A DNA stretch of 64,000 bases, from assembly GCA_900637275.1 (NCBI GenBank), contig LR134362.1, positions 1-64,000 of the forward strand. Direction: 5' to 3'. The notes under the pieces are model-generated. The model searched no databases. It was not told where the DNA came from and saw nothing but the letters and a program-made list of their open reading frames with translations. The number at the start of each line of letters is the position of its first letter. Within the stretch, counting starts at the first letter, position 1. Position numbers and translations under genes: made by a program. This document shows positions 54,923 to 61,709 of the stretch, in pieces. Source of the stretch: [Pasteurella] aerogenes (GTDB lineage Bacteria > Pseudomonadota > Gammaproteobacteria > Enterobacterales > Pasteurellaceae).

Positions 54923-55870
54923 TCAATCAGCCTGAAACCGTTTCTGCCACTGTTTCGGGCTGATGTGATGTTTCGCTTTAAAATGCTGACGAAAGGCGGT
55001 GGCGGAATGAAAGCCGATTTGGTGGGCGATTTCGTCAATGTTGAGCTTGGTGCTTTCTAACAATTCTCGTCCTTTTTGTAACCGTACTTCAATCAGCCAT
55101 TCGGTCAATGCCATTCCCGTTGCTTTGCGGAAATGGCGGGTAAAGGTGCTACGGCTCATCATTAACTTTTCGGCGAGTATGTCAATGGAATAATCGGCGT
55201 TTAGGTTGGCTCGCATCATGTCTAGCCATTCGTTGATGTTTTCATTGGCGGTTTTGCGAGTGATGGGCTGTTCAATAAATTGTGCCTGCCCGCCTTCCCG
55301 ATGGGGTGAGATGACCAACAAACGTGCCAGTTGATTGGCAATTTTTACCCCATATTGGCGGCGAACAATCGCGAGGCAACAATCTAACCCTGCCGCGGTG
55401 CCTGCGGAGGTGATGATGTTTTCATCTTCAATATAAATGGCGCTGCAATCTAATTTCACTTGCGGAAAACGCTGTCTGAAATCCGTTTCGCCCAGCCAGT
55501 GCGTGGTGGCTTTTTTGCCGTTCAACAAACCTGCATAGGCAAGGGGATAAGCGCCGTAACACAATCCTACAACGGTCGCGCCACGCTGTGCCGCTTGTTG
55601 CAATGCCTGCGTTAAGGCGGCAGACGGCATTTGTTCCAACTTGTCCCAACCGATCATTACAACCAAATCCGCTTGTTCCAACAAACTCAAATTGCCGTCT
55701 GCCTGAATAATCGCTGGCTTGGATTGGGTAACTGCCGGATTTTCTGCGACCACTTTCACGTTAAATAGCGGCTTGCCGTCAATTTCAGCGGAAAACACCA
55801 TATAAGGCACGGAAAAATGAAAAGGGCTAAATTGGGGATAAAGCACTAAGGCAACGGTTGGAATAGACAT
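54923..55870 (-). CDS. GlxA-family AraC-type transcriptional regulator
   Basis: 315 residues: an N-terminal DJ-1/PfpI amidotransferase-like domain (VALVLYPQF start; VVGLCYGAYPLAYAGLLNGKK is the nucleophile-elbow region) and a C-terminal AraC HTH pair ending AFRQHFKAKHHISPKQWQKRF. It diverges from the secreted MBL-fold gene at 56015 and probably controls it. The ligand is unknown. Confidence 0.88.
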   Translation of the reverse strand: MSIPTVALVLYPQFSPFHFSVPYMVFSAEIDGKPLFNVKVVAENPAVTQSKPAIIQADGNLSLLEQADLVVMIGWDKLEQMPSAALTQALQQAAQRGATVVGLCYGAYPLAYAGLLNGKKATTHWLGETDFRQRFPQVKLDCSAIYIEDENIITSAGTAAGLDCCLAIVRRQYGVKIANQLARLLVISPHREGGQAQFIEQPITRKTANENINEWLDMMRANLNADYSIDILAEKLMMSRSTFTRHFRKATGMALTEWLIEVRLQKGRELLESTKLNIDEIAHQIGFHSATAFRQHFKAKHHISPKQWQKRFQAD

Positions 55871-56014
55871 CTTTTTTACTCGCTAAATGAATTTGACCCG
55901 ATTTTTACGATTTTTGAATAATAAGTCAATGTTTTTCATTTCTCATTGGTTTCATAATACCTCCATCGCAAACAAGCGGTTTAATTTATCTTATTTTTTA
56001 CAAAAGGAAACACA

Positions 56015-56860
56015 ATGAAACTGAAATCTCTTATTTTTGCTTTAATGGCAACTACCGTTGCAACCACGGCTAATGCGGAAATTAGCTATCAACATATCCG
56101 TAATGCCACCGCTAAAATTGAAATGGCAGGCAGCACGTTTTTGGTCGATCCTTATCTTGCACCGAAAGGCAGTTACGCAGGGTTTGAAGGCACTATCAAC
56201 AGCCAAAAACGTAATCCGTTGATTGATATGAAAGAACCCGTAGAAAAAGTGCTTGAAGGCGTAGATGCCGTGATTGTTACCCACACCCACGCCGACCACT
56301 GGGATGAATACGCACAAAAAGTGTTACCTAAAACCTTACCGATTTTCGTACAAAATGCAGGCGATGCACAAATTATCCGTTCACAAGGTTTTAAAGATGT
56401 GCGTGTAGTCGGCAAAAATACCGAATTTAACAAGGTGAAATTAAGCAAAACAGGCGGACAACACGGCACGGATCAAATGTATGCTATTCCGCAGCTGGCT
56501 GAATTAGCAGGCGAGGCAATGGGCGTGGTGATGCAAGCAGACGGCGAAAAAACGCTGTATATCGTAGGCGACACCATTTGGAATGAAGAAGTGGATTTTG
56601 CACTCAACCGCTATAAACCTGAAGTCATTGTAATGAATACAGGCTACGCTCAACTACAAGGTTTTTCAGACAGCATTATTATGGGCAAAGCCGATGTTGC
56701 CAAAGCTCGCCAAGCCACCCCGAAAGCTGACATCATTACTGTGCATATGGACGCCGTCAATCACGCTTCAGTTACATCAGATGACATGCGAAAATTTGTG
56801 AAAGAAAATCAATTAAGCAAGGTTGCGGTGCCGAAAGAAGGGCAAGTGTTGAAGTATTAG
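56015..56860 (+). CDS. Secreted metallo-beta-lactamase-fold hydrolase (UlaG-like)
   Basis: 281 residues with signal peptide MKLKSLIFALMATTVATTANA. The metal motif HTHADHWD (about residues 90-97) gives the HxHxDH signature; later ligands probably include D in VGDTIW and H in ITVHMDAVNHA. The N-terminal region AGSTFLVDPYLAPKGSY is typical of UlaG-like lactonases. Substrate unknown. AAAAGGAAACAC precedes the ATG. An exact Actinobacillus-type uptake core (ACAAGCGGT, 55972-55980) lies in its promoter. Confidence 0.85.
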   Translation: MKLKSLIFALMATTVATTANAEISYQHIRNATAKIEMAGSTFLVDPYLAPKGSYAGFEGTINSQKRNPLIDMKEPVEKVLEGVDAVIVTHTHADHWDEYAQKVLPKTLPIFVQNAGDAQIIRSQGFKDVRVVGKNTEFNKVKLSKTGGQHGTDQMYAIPQLAELAGEAMGVVMQADGEKTLYIVGDTIWNEEVDFALNRYKPEVIVMNTGYAQLQGFSDSIIMGKADVAKARQATPKADIITVHMDAVNHASVTSDDMRKFVKENQLSKVAVPKEGQVLKY

Positions 56861-56870
56861 GAAATTAGAA

Positions 56871-56937
56871 AAAGCGCGGTCAAATTTCAGCGAGTTTTTT
56901 CATTGGCAAAAACTTCTTAAAATTCGACCGCTCTTTT
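56871..56937. repeat. 67-bp palindromic repeat, copy 2
   Basis: Second copy of the element at 54851-54917, here with arms AAAGCGCGGTC and GACCGCTCTTTT and the shared core ATTGGCAAAAACTTCTTAAA. It follows the MBL-fold gene and probably acts as its terminator. Confidence 0.8.
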
Positions 56938-56956
56938 TTCATTGCAACCAACGATT

Positions 56957-57072
56957 AAGACGTTACATACTTACGGCACAACCACCGCTTTTGAACCAAA
57001 CACCACAGGATTGGTTTCAATCATTTTGCGTGACACAATCATCTCTTTTGCACCATTAAGCCACGCTTGAAA
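56957..57072. repeat. 116-bp direct repeat, copy 1
   Basis: Matches 57586-57701 with four mismatches and no gaps. It carries the last 34 codons of the ABM-fold gene without its front part. Confidence 0.92.
56971..57072 (-). pseudogene. 3' fragment of a duplicated ABM-fold gene
   Basis: Encodes FQAWLNGAKEMIVSRKMIETN and the rest of the C terminus of the protein at 57600-57971, with one M/I-to-V-type change. Only the last 33-34 codons remain. The frame from 57282 (MGRQYLSG...) fuses an alternate frame of the cyclophilin-like gene with this fragment and is not a real gene. The 68 bases between (57073-57140) are unexplained and carry two GATCGCTTGT words. Confidence 0.8.
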
Positions 57073-57140
57073 CATCGTAAATTTTATTTCAAATCCGATC
57101 GCTTGTTGTTTCAGATCGCTTGTTCCTTCTAGCTCCTCAG

Positions 57141-57572
57141 CTAAGGGGAGAAAGTCATCGTGACTTTTCCTGCACCGACTGCATTTTTGAGCTGTGCGGT
57201 ATTTTTGATTTTGCCTAATTTGGTATAACGATAGGATGACTGGAAACTTTCGTAAAACACCACTAAGGTATTGCCGCCCCAAAGCATAATATCGCCCGCT
57301 TCAATGCGACCGACCGCTTGGTCGTTGCGGCTTAAGGCTTTTGGCAATTCGGCAAATTTTTCATTGCTTAAGTGATCCTGCATTTCCAGAGTTAAAGGCA
57401 AAAGTGCGGTCAATTCTTGGGCGGCTTTTGTGTCGGCTAATTCTGCGCTGAACGTAGATTGTCCAATAGTAATATTCATTGTATTTCCTTGATATTTAAC
57501 GGTATTTTCTGCTGCGGCGTTTGGGATCATAAAGATTGAAAGCAGCAAGCCGAGTAGTCCTGTTTTTCGCAT
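57141..57572 (-). CDS. Secreted cyclophilin-like fold protein
   Basis: 143 residues with signal peptide MRKTGLLGLLLSIFMIPNAAA. The domain resembles the cyclophilin_like family found beside flavodoxins and oxidoreductases (GQSTFSAELADTKAAQELTA; GDIMLWGGNTLVVFYESF). It is not a proven peptidyl-prolyl isomerase. GAGGTAACGAAC precedes the ATG. It is 27 bases after the ABM-fold gene, so probably in the same operon. An uptake signal lies inside (57402). Confidence 0.75.
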   Translation of the reverse strand: MRKTGLLGLLLSIFMIPNAAAENTVKYQGNTMNITIGQSTFSAELADTKAAQELTALLPLTLEMQDHLSNEKFAELPKALSRNDQAVGRIEAGDIMLWGGNTLVVFYESFQSSYRYTKLGKIKNTAQLKNAVGAGKVTMTFSP

Positions 57573-57585
57573 TGTTCGTTACCTC

Positions 57586-57701
57586 AAGACGTTACATACT
57601 TACGGCACAACCACCGCTTTTGAACCAAATACCACAGGATTGGTTTCAATCATTTTGCGTGACATAATCATCTCTTTTGCGCCATTGAGCCACGCTTGAA
57701 A
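57586..57701. repeat. 116-bp direct repeat, copy 2
   Basis: The parental copy, within the intact ABM-fold gene and its 3' flank. Confidence 0.92.
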
Positions 57702-57971
57702 ATGGGGCGAAGCACGATGTGTCTGATAGGCGGTTTCATCGGCATAGGCTTCTACGACATAAAATTTATTGGGGTCGGTTTTGTCGGTCATTACATACAT
57801 TCCCAACACACCTTGCTCGGTATTGACCGATTGGCGAATATTGTGTTTGCCTAATTCGGTGAATTGTTCCACGCTTTCGGGGCGGATTTGCATTTCAAAA
57901 ATGCGGATAATGGGTTCGGCTTGGGTTGATAAACTCATTGTTAGTCCTAATAAAAAAGCCAGTTTTTTCAT
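57600..57971 (-). CDS. Secreted ABM-fold (putative quinol monooxygenase) protein
   Basis: 123 residues with a short signal peptide (MKKLAFLLGLTMSLSTQA). The antibiotic-biosynthesis-monooxygenase fold is suggested by RIFEMQIRPESVEQFTELGK, TEQGVLGMYVM, and KFYVVEAYADETAYQTHRAS with SPHFQAW. Cytoplasmic relatives such as YgiN act on quinols; export of this one is unusual. Its 3' end is duplicated at 56957-57072. Confidence 0.8.
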   Translation of the reverse strand: MKKLAFLLGLTMSLSTQAEPIIRIFEMQIRPESVEQFTELGKHNIRQSVNTEQGVLGMYVMTDKTDPNKFYVVEAYADETAYQTHRASPHFQAWLNGAKEMIMSRKMIETNPVVFGSKAVVVP

Positions 57972-57998
57972 TGTGTTACACCTATAACGAAATTATTT

Positions 57999-58027
57999 GT
58001 AGGGGCAAATCACATTTGTCCCCCACA
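57999..58027. repeat. Short GC-rich intergenic palindrome
   Basis: GGGGCAAAT-CAC-ATTTG-T-CCCC forms a nine-pair stem with one bulged T, between the SDR gene and the ABM-fold gene. No T-tract, so more likely a repeat or mRNA-stability element than a terminator. Confidence 0.5.
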
Positions 58028-58037
58028 AGCTAAAAAT

Positions 58038-58787
58038 TTACCAAGGTTGAGTAGTCGGGCCCAGTGTGAATTCAGAGATATTGGTATCTTCGGGTTGGTT
58101 TAACGCAAATGCCACCACGTTTGCTACACGTTCGGCGGGGATTTCGTAAGTGTCATATAAACCACGCATTGCTTCAGCCATTTCAGGATTAGTAATGCCT
58201 GCTACCAATTCGGATTGTACTGCCGCAGGGTAAATGGTTGCGGTGCGAATGTTTGTGCCGGCTTGTGCGCTTTCCATTCGTAAGCCTTCCATAATCGCTT
58301 TAACCGCCCATTTCGTGCCGCAATAGACGGCGCAACCCGGGTAAACTTTTAAGCCGGCAACGGAAGAGGTCGCTAAAATATGCCCTGATTTTTGTGCTTC
58401 AAAAGTCGGTAACACGGCAGCAATTCCGTTGAGTACACCTTTAATGTTTACATCAACCATTGTATTCCAATTATCCGTTTCAAGCGCAGAAAGTGGGGAA
58501 TTTGGCATCAATCCGGCATTTAAGAAAATTGCATCTACTTTGCCGAAAGTGGATTTGGCTAGCGCGACTAAGGCTTGATTGTCTTCCGCTTTGACCACAT
58601 CGGTAACACGATACACCGCTTCGCCACCGTTGGCTTTAATGTTGTTTACGATGGCTTGTAATTTATCTTCACGGCGTGCGCCCAAAACTAATTTAGCTCC
58701 TGCTTGTGCCAATTTATAAGCGGTGGCTTCGCCAATACCGCTACTTGCACCGGTAATAATCACGACTTTGTTTTCAATGTAGTTCAT
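58038..58787 (-). CDS. Short-chain dehydrogenase/reductase
   Basis: 249 residues, classical SDR. NAD(P) motif TGASSGIG (about residues 12-19), NAG in LNAGLMP, catalytic S in ATSSVAG and YxxxK in YCGTKWAVK (usual Y and K present). R in GARRE after beta-2 hints at NADP preference. ATG 58787 with AAGGAG is chosen; the longer frame overlaps yciI. Substrate unknown. Confidence 0.9.
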   Translation of the reverse strand: MNYIENKVVIITGASSGIGEATAYKLAQAGAKLVLGARREDKLQAIVNNIKANGGEAVYRVTDVVKAEDNQALVALAKSTFGKVDAIFLNAGLMPNSPLSALETDNWNTMVDVNIKGVLNGIAAVLPTFEAQKSGHILATSSVAGLKVYPGCAVYCGTKWAVKAIMEGLRMESAQAGTNIRTATIYPAAVQSELVAGITNPEMAEAMRGLYDTYEIPAERVANVVAFALNQPEDTNISEFTLGPTTQPW

Positions 58788-58788
58788 T

Positions 58789-59088
58789 TTATGCTCCTTG
58801 AAATTGTTGAATATTTTCCGCCACCATTGCCGCTTTAAATTCACGGATTTGGTAATCGGCTAAATTAGGGTAATAAACATCTTCTGCTAGAATACTTTCT
58901 AACTGTTTACGGCTTTCTATCTGGGCAATAATCACACCGGCACGTTCTTTATCTAAATAAGGCCCGAGTAATAAAAAGTTGCCTTGTTGGAAATATTTGG
59001 CAAACCACGCACGATGTGCGGCAAGTTGTTTAGCTTGTTCTTCTTCGGATAAGCTTTCATTTTTTAATGAAATATCAATTAAATACAT
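58789..59088 (-). CDS. YciI family protein
   Basis: 99 residues of the YciI/YCII dimeric alpha-beta barrel family (HRAWFAKYFQQGNFLLLGPYL; the His/Asp pair typical of the family is visible as AHRAWF and LDKERAG). Function is unknown, perhaps small-molecule dehydration or chlorination-like chemistry. Its ATG overlaps the upstream stop (TAATG), so it is coupled to the quinone reductase. Confidence 0.8.
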   Translation of the reverse strand: MYLIDISLKNESLSEEEQAKQLAAHRAWFAKYFQQGNFLLLGPYLDKERAGVIIAQIESRKQLESILAEDVYYPNLADYQIREFKAAMVAENIQQFQGA

Positions 59089-59651
59089 TATTTTTCTCCA
59101 ATTAATTCATTGATGGTTTGAATAAGTTGCTCGGCATATTCACGGGCTGTTTGTTTTTGCTCAGCGATTTTTTCTTCATTACGCCCCACATAACTCACAC
59201 CGTTCAAATAGCTGATATTCTGTAAATCTAATTGGCATAACGCCGCAATACTTTCAAAAGGGGCAACTAATTGCGCCATTGTGTGTTTCATCACAGCATC
59301 TTCTTGATAAGCCACTTCGGGTGCGCCGGTTGTGATGGAAATCACTAATTTTTTACCGCCTAATTTCGCCGTTGAACCGTGAGCGAAACCGTGTAAAAAC
59401 ACTTCGTCCAGCCATTTTTTCATCAATGCCGGCATTGAATACCAGTGAAACGGAAATTGCCATACAATCACATCGGCTTTGAGCAAAGCTTGCTGCTCGG
59501 CGCTAACATCAATTTGTTCGGTTGGGTAGAGCGTGTCTAATCGGCGAATTTCCACCGAATTTAGACCGCTTGCTAGGCTGTCAATAATGGTTTTGTTGGC
59601 AATGGATTGCGATAAATTCGGGTGTCCTGAAATCACTAAAACCTTTTTCAT
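59088..59651 (-). CDS. Flavodoxin-fold NAD(P)H:quinone reductase (KefF/MdaB-like)
   Basis: 187 residues from ATG 59651 after CAGGAGAACAAA. The flavin loop is SGHPNLSQSIANK near residues 7-19, and FPFHWYSMPALMKKWLDEVF is the family hallmark (about 74-93). Two-electron quinone reduction would limit redox cycling. First gene of the operon; diverges from LysR at 59755, which probably controls it. Confidence 0.87.
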   Translation of the reverse strand: MKKVLVISGHPNLSQSIANKTIIDSLASGLNSVEIRRLDTLYPTEQIDVSAEQQALLKADVIVWQFPFHWYSMPALMKKWLDEVFLHGFAHGSTAKLGGKKLVISITTGAPEVAYQEDAVMKHTMAQLVAPFESIAALCQLDLQNISYLNGVSYVGRNEEKIAEQKQTAREYAEQLIQTINELIGEK

Positions 59652-59706
59652 TTTGTTCTCCTGTTGGGTTTTGATGGGTGTATTGTAATGGGAGGTTGAT
59701 TGCACT

Positions 59707-59752
59707 ACAATCAATAAAAATAGAATTGTCTGTTGTCAAAAAGAGAATAATG
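59707..59752. repeat. LysR-type promoter segment, copy 2
   Basis: Lies in the 103-base gap between the divergent LysR and quinone-reductase genes, so it is a likely operator. It matches 53804-53849 upstream of the truncated hydrolase at 40 of 46 bases. Confidence 0.8.
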
Positions 59753-59754
59753 AA

Positions 59755-60651
59755 ATGAACAAACTCGATGCGATTAAATATTTTTGCCTTGCCAGCGAAA
59801 CGCTGAATTTTAGGGAAACGGCAATGCAGTTGGCGGTTTCGCCTTCGGTAGTCACGCGTGTGATTGCGGAATTGGAACAGGAATTGGGCGAGCAGTTGTT
59901 TAAGCGAAACACTCGACAAATTCGCCTGACCAATTTTGGCGAGCAGTTTTTGATTAAGGCAAAACAACTGCTGGCGGACACCGATAATCTGTTCAAACTC
60001 GGCAAGCAACAAACGGACGAAATGGCAGGCGTGGTGCGGATTACCTTTCCCCGTTGGCGTGAAAATGACAAAATTCTGGACGAACTTCTGACCGCACTTG
60101 CGCCCTATCCGCAGTTGGTGATTGATTGGCGTGAAGATATGACCAAATTTGATGCGGTGGAGCATCGCATTGATATTGGCTTGCGTATTGGACCTGAGCC
60201 GAACCCGAATTTTATTATCCGTAAAATTGCCGATTTACAAGATTGGATTGTCGCTTCGCCGAAATTACTGGAACGATTGGGAACGCCGAAAGATTTAGAT
60301 GACTTGCAGCGCAATTTCCCCTTTTCCTTGCCGATCAACGTAGAAACAGGGCGAGCGTGGGATTTAGCGATGAATGACGAGCAAAAACTGCTACCGAGAG
60401 AGGTGCTTTTTTACAGCACCGACCCTGAATGTGAGCTAAAAGCAGTATTGCATGGCAAAGTGGTGGGCTTTATCAGCGAACTGTTCTGCAAACCGTATTT
60501 TGAGCGTGGCGAGTTAGTGAAGTTATTTCCTGAATTGTCGATTGATAAATGGCAACTGTATTTATATCGTCCGTATCAAACGATGACATCGCCTCGTGTT
60601 TTATTTGTATTTGAGCGGTTGACAGAGATCTTGAAAGCTCGTTTTAAATAG
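59755..60651 (+). CDS. LysR-family transcriptional regulator
   Basis: 298 residues. N-terminal HTH (NFRETAMQLAVSPSVVTRVI; LEQELGEQLFKRNTRQIRL) and C-terminal effector domain. Divergent over a 103-base gap from the quinone reductase, the usual LysR arrangement. A canonical A/T-rich operator is likely the shared 46-base repeat. The inducer is unknown; oxidised quinones or electrophiles would fit its neighbours. Confidence 0.9.
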   Translation: MNKLDAIKYFCLASETLNFRETAMQLAVSPSVVTRVIAELEQELGEQLFKRNTRQIRLTNFGEQFLIKAKQLLADTDNLFKLGKQQTDEMAGVVRITFPRWRENDKILDELLTALAPYPQLVIDWREDMTKFDAVEHRIDIGLRIGPEPNPNFIIRKIADLQDWIVASPKLLERLGTPKDLDDLQRNFPFSLPINVETGRAWDLAMNDEQKLLPREVLFYSTDPECELKAVLHGKVVGFISELFCKPYFERGELVKLFPELSIDKWQLYLYRPYQTMTSPRVLFVFERLTEILKARFK

Positions 60652-60655
60652 AGAC

Positions 60656-60700
60656 GAAGTGCGGTTAAAAATTAAATAAATTTTGACCGCACTTTTTTAT
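60656..60700. terminator. Bidirectional uptake-signal terminator
   Basis: AAGTGCGGT (60657-60665) pairs with ACCGCACTT (60686-60694), followed by TTTTATTTTT. It separates convergent LysR and cueR. Confidence 0.82.
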
Positions 60701-60702
60701 TT

Positions 60703-61110
60703 TTATTGCGTTAGCGATTCATTCTGCGGTAATAAGCCAGATAAGATTGCACACTGCGGATCGTCATTGCCTTTACAACAAGAATTCAATCCTTGCAACA
60801 CCGACACCATTGAATTCAGTTCTTGAATTTTCTGTGTTAATTCCATGATATGTTTTTCTGTAATACGTTTCACATCGCGGCTACAGCGGTGAGGATTATC
60901 GTGTAACGAAAGTAACTCAGCAATTTGTGCAAGCGAAAAACCCACGTTGCGCGCATTGAAAATAAATTTTAAGCGGTTAATTTCGTCTTGCGAATAAATG
61001 CGGTAGCCTGAATAAGTTCTTTCGGTTTTGGGTAACAATCCGTTTTTTTCATAATCTCGAATTTGTTTGGCAGAAAGTCCCGTGATTTTTGCGGCTTGGC
61101 TAATGTTCAT
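60703..61110 (-). CDS. cueR: Copper-responsive MerR-family regulator CueR
   Basis: 135 residues. N-terminal MerR HTH (MNISQAAKITGLSAKQIRDY; RTYSGYRIYS), long dimerisation helix, and a C-terminal metal loop with C112 and C120 in CCKGNDDPQC, at the same positions as E. coli CueR, plus an extra C111. Activates the divergent copper genes from the overlapping 61.2 kb promoter by twisting a 19-base spacer. Confidence 0.92.
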   Translation of the reverse strand: MNISQAAKITGLSAKQIRDYEKNGLLPKTERTYSGYRIYSQDEINRLKFIFNARNVGFSLAQIAELLSLHDNPHRCSRDVKRITEKHIMELTQKIQELNSMVSVLQGLNSCCKGNDDPQCAILSGLLPQNESLTQ

Positions 61111-61164
61111 TTATTTCTCCATATTTCCATTTCTTACTGATTAAGATTGTGACGATAAAAAAGA

Positions 61165-61196
61165 TTTGACTTTAACCTTAGGTCAAACTTTATCAT
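61165..61196 (+). promoter_or_regulatory. CueR-type operator/promoter
   Basis: -35 TTGACT (61166-61171) and -10 TATCAT (61191-61196) are separated by 19 bases, the long spacing typical of MerR-family promoters. TTTGAC-N11-GTCAAA (61165-61187) is a perfect 6-bp dyad inside this region. It drives the DUF411 gene and cueO. Confidence 0.82.
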
Positions 61197-61242
61197 TGTT
61201 CACAATTTTAGAGCATTATTCAGACATGATAAAGGAGATTAT

Positions 61243-61698
61243 ATGAAATCAACAGGCTTAACCAAAATGTTATTTTTATTGACCATGGGGACATCGGTAT
61301 TTTCCTATGCGCAAAGTCAGGCGATGGAGGTTTGGAAAAGTCCAACGTGCGGTTGTTGTAACGAATGGATTAGTTATATGCAAAAAAATGGATTTGAAGT
61401 GAAAGTTAATAATACCGGTAATGCAGAAATGCATAAAAAATTTAATATTAAGGATGAGCAAGCGTCTTGTCATACTGCTGTGATCGATGGTTATGTGATC
61501 GAAGGACACGTGCCGGTGGAAGATATTCAACGTTTATTAGCAGAAAAACCAGATGCTGTTGGTTTATCTGCTCCCGGTATGCCGGTTGGTTCTCCGGGAA
61601 TGGATGGTGCGGTTTATCAAGGACGCAAAGATCCTTATCAAGTAATTTTGATTAAGAAAAATGGTGAAAGTGAAGTATTTCATGCGTATAACCAATAA
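61243..61698 (+). CDS. DUF411 periplasmic copper-binding protein
   Basis: 151 residues with an N-terminal signal peptide (about 24 residues). It has SPTCGCCNEWISYM, the DUF411 cysteine motif near residue 35, a later conserved Cys in ASCHTAVIDGYVIEGHVP, and a Met/Gly/Pro loop SAPGMPVGSPGMDG. Homologues are often next to copper oxidases and ATPases and are thought to bind copper. AAAGGAG precedes the ATG. Confidence 0.85.
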   Translation: MKSTGLTKMLFLLTMGTSVFSYAQSQAMEVWKSPTCGCCNEWISYMQKNGFEVKVNNTGNAEMHKKFNIKDEQASCHTAVIDGYVIEGHVPVEDIQRLLAEKPDAVGLSAPGMPVGSPGMDGAVYQGRKDPYQVILIKKNGESEVFHAYNQ

Positions 61699-61709
61699 GG
61701 AGATGTATA

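Noticed and set aside
56971..57282. 103-residue ORF as a gene
   Set aside because: Its front is an alternate frame of the cyclophilin-like gene and its end is the duplicated ABM fragment.
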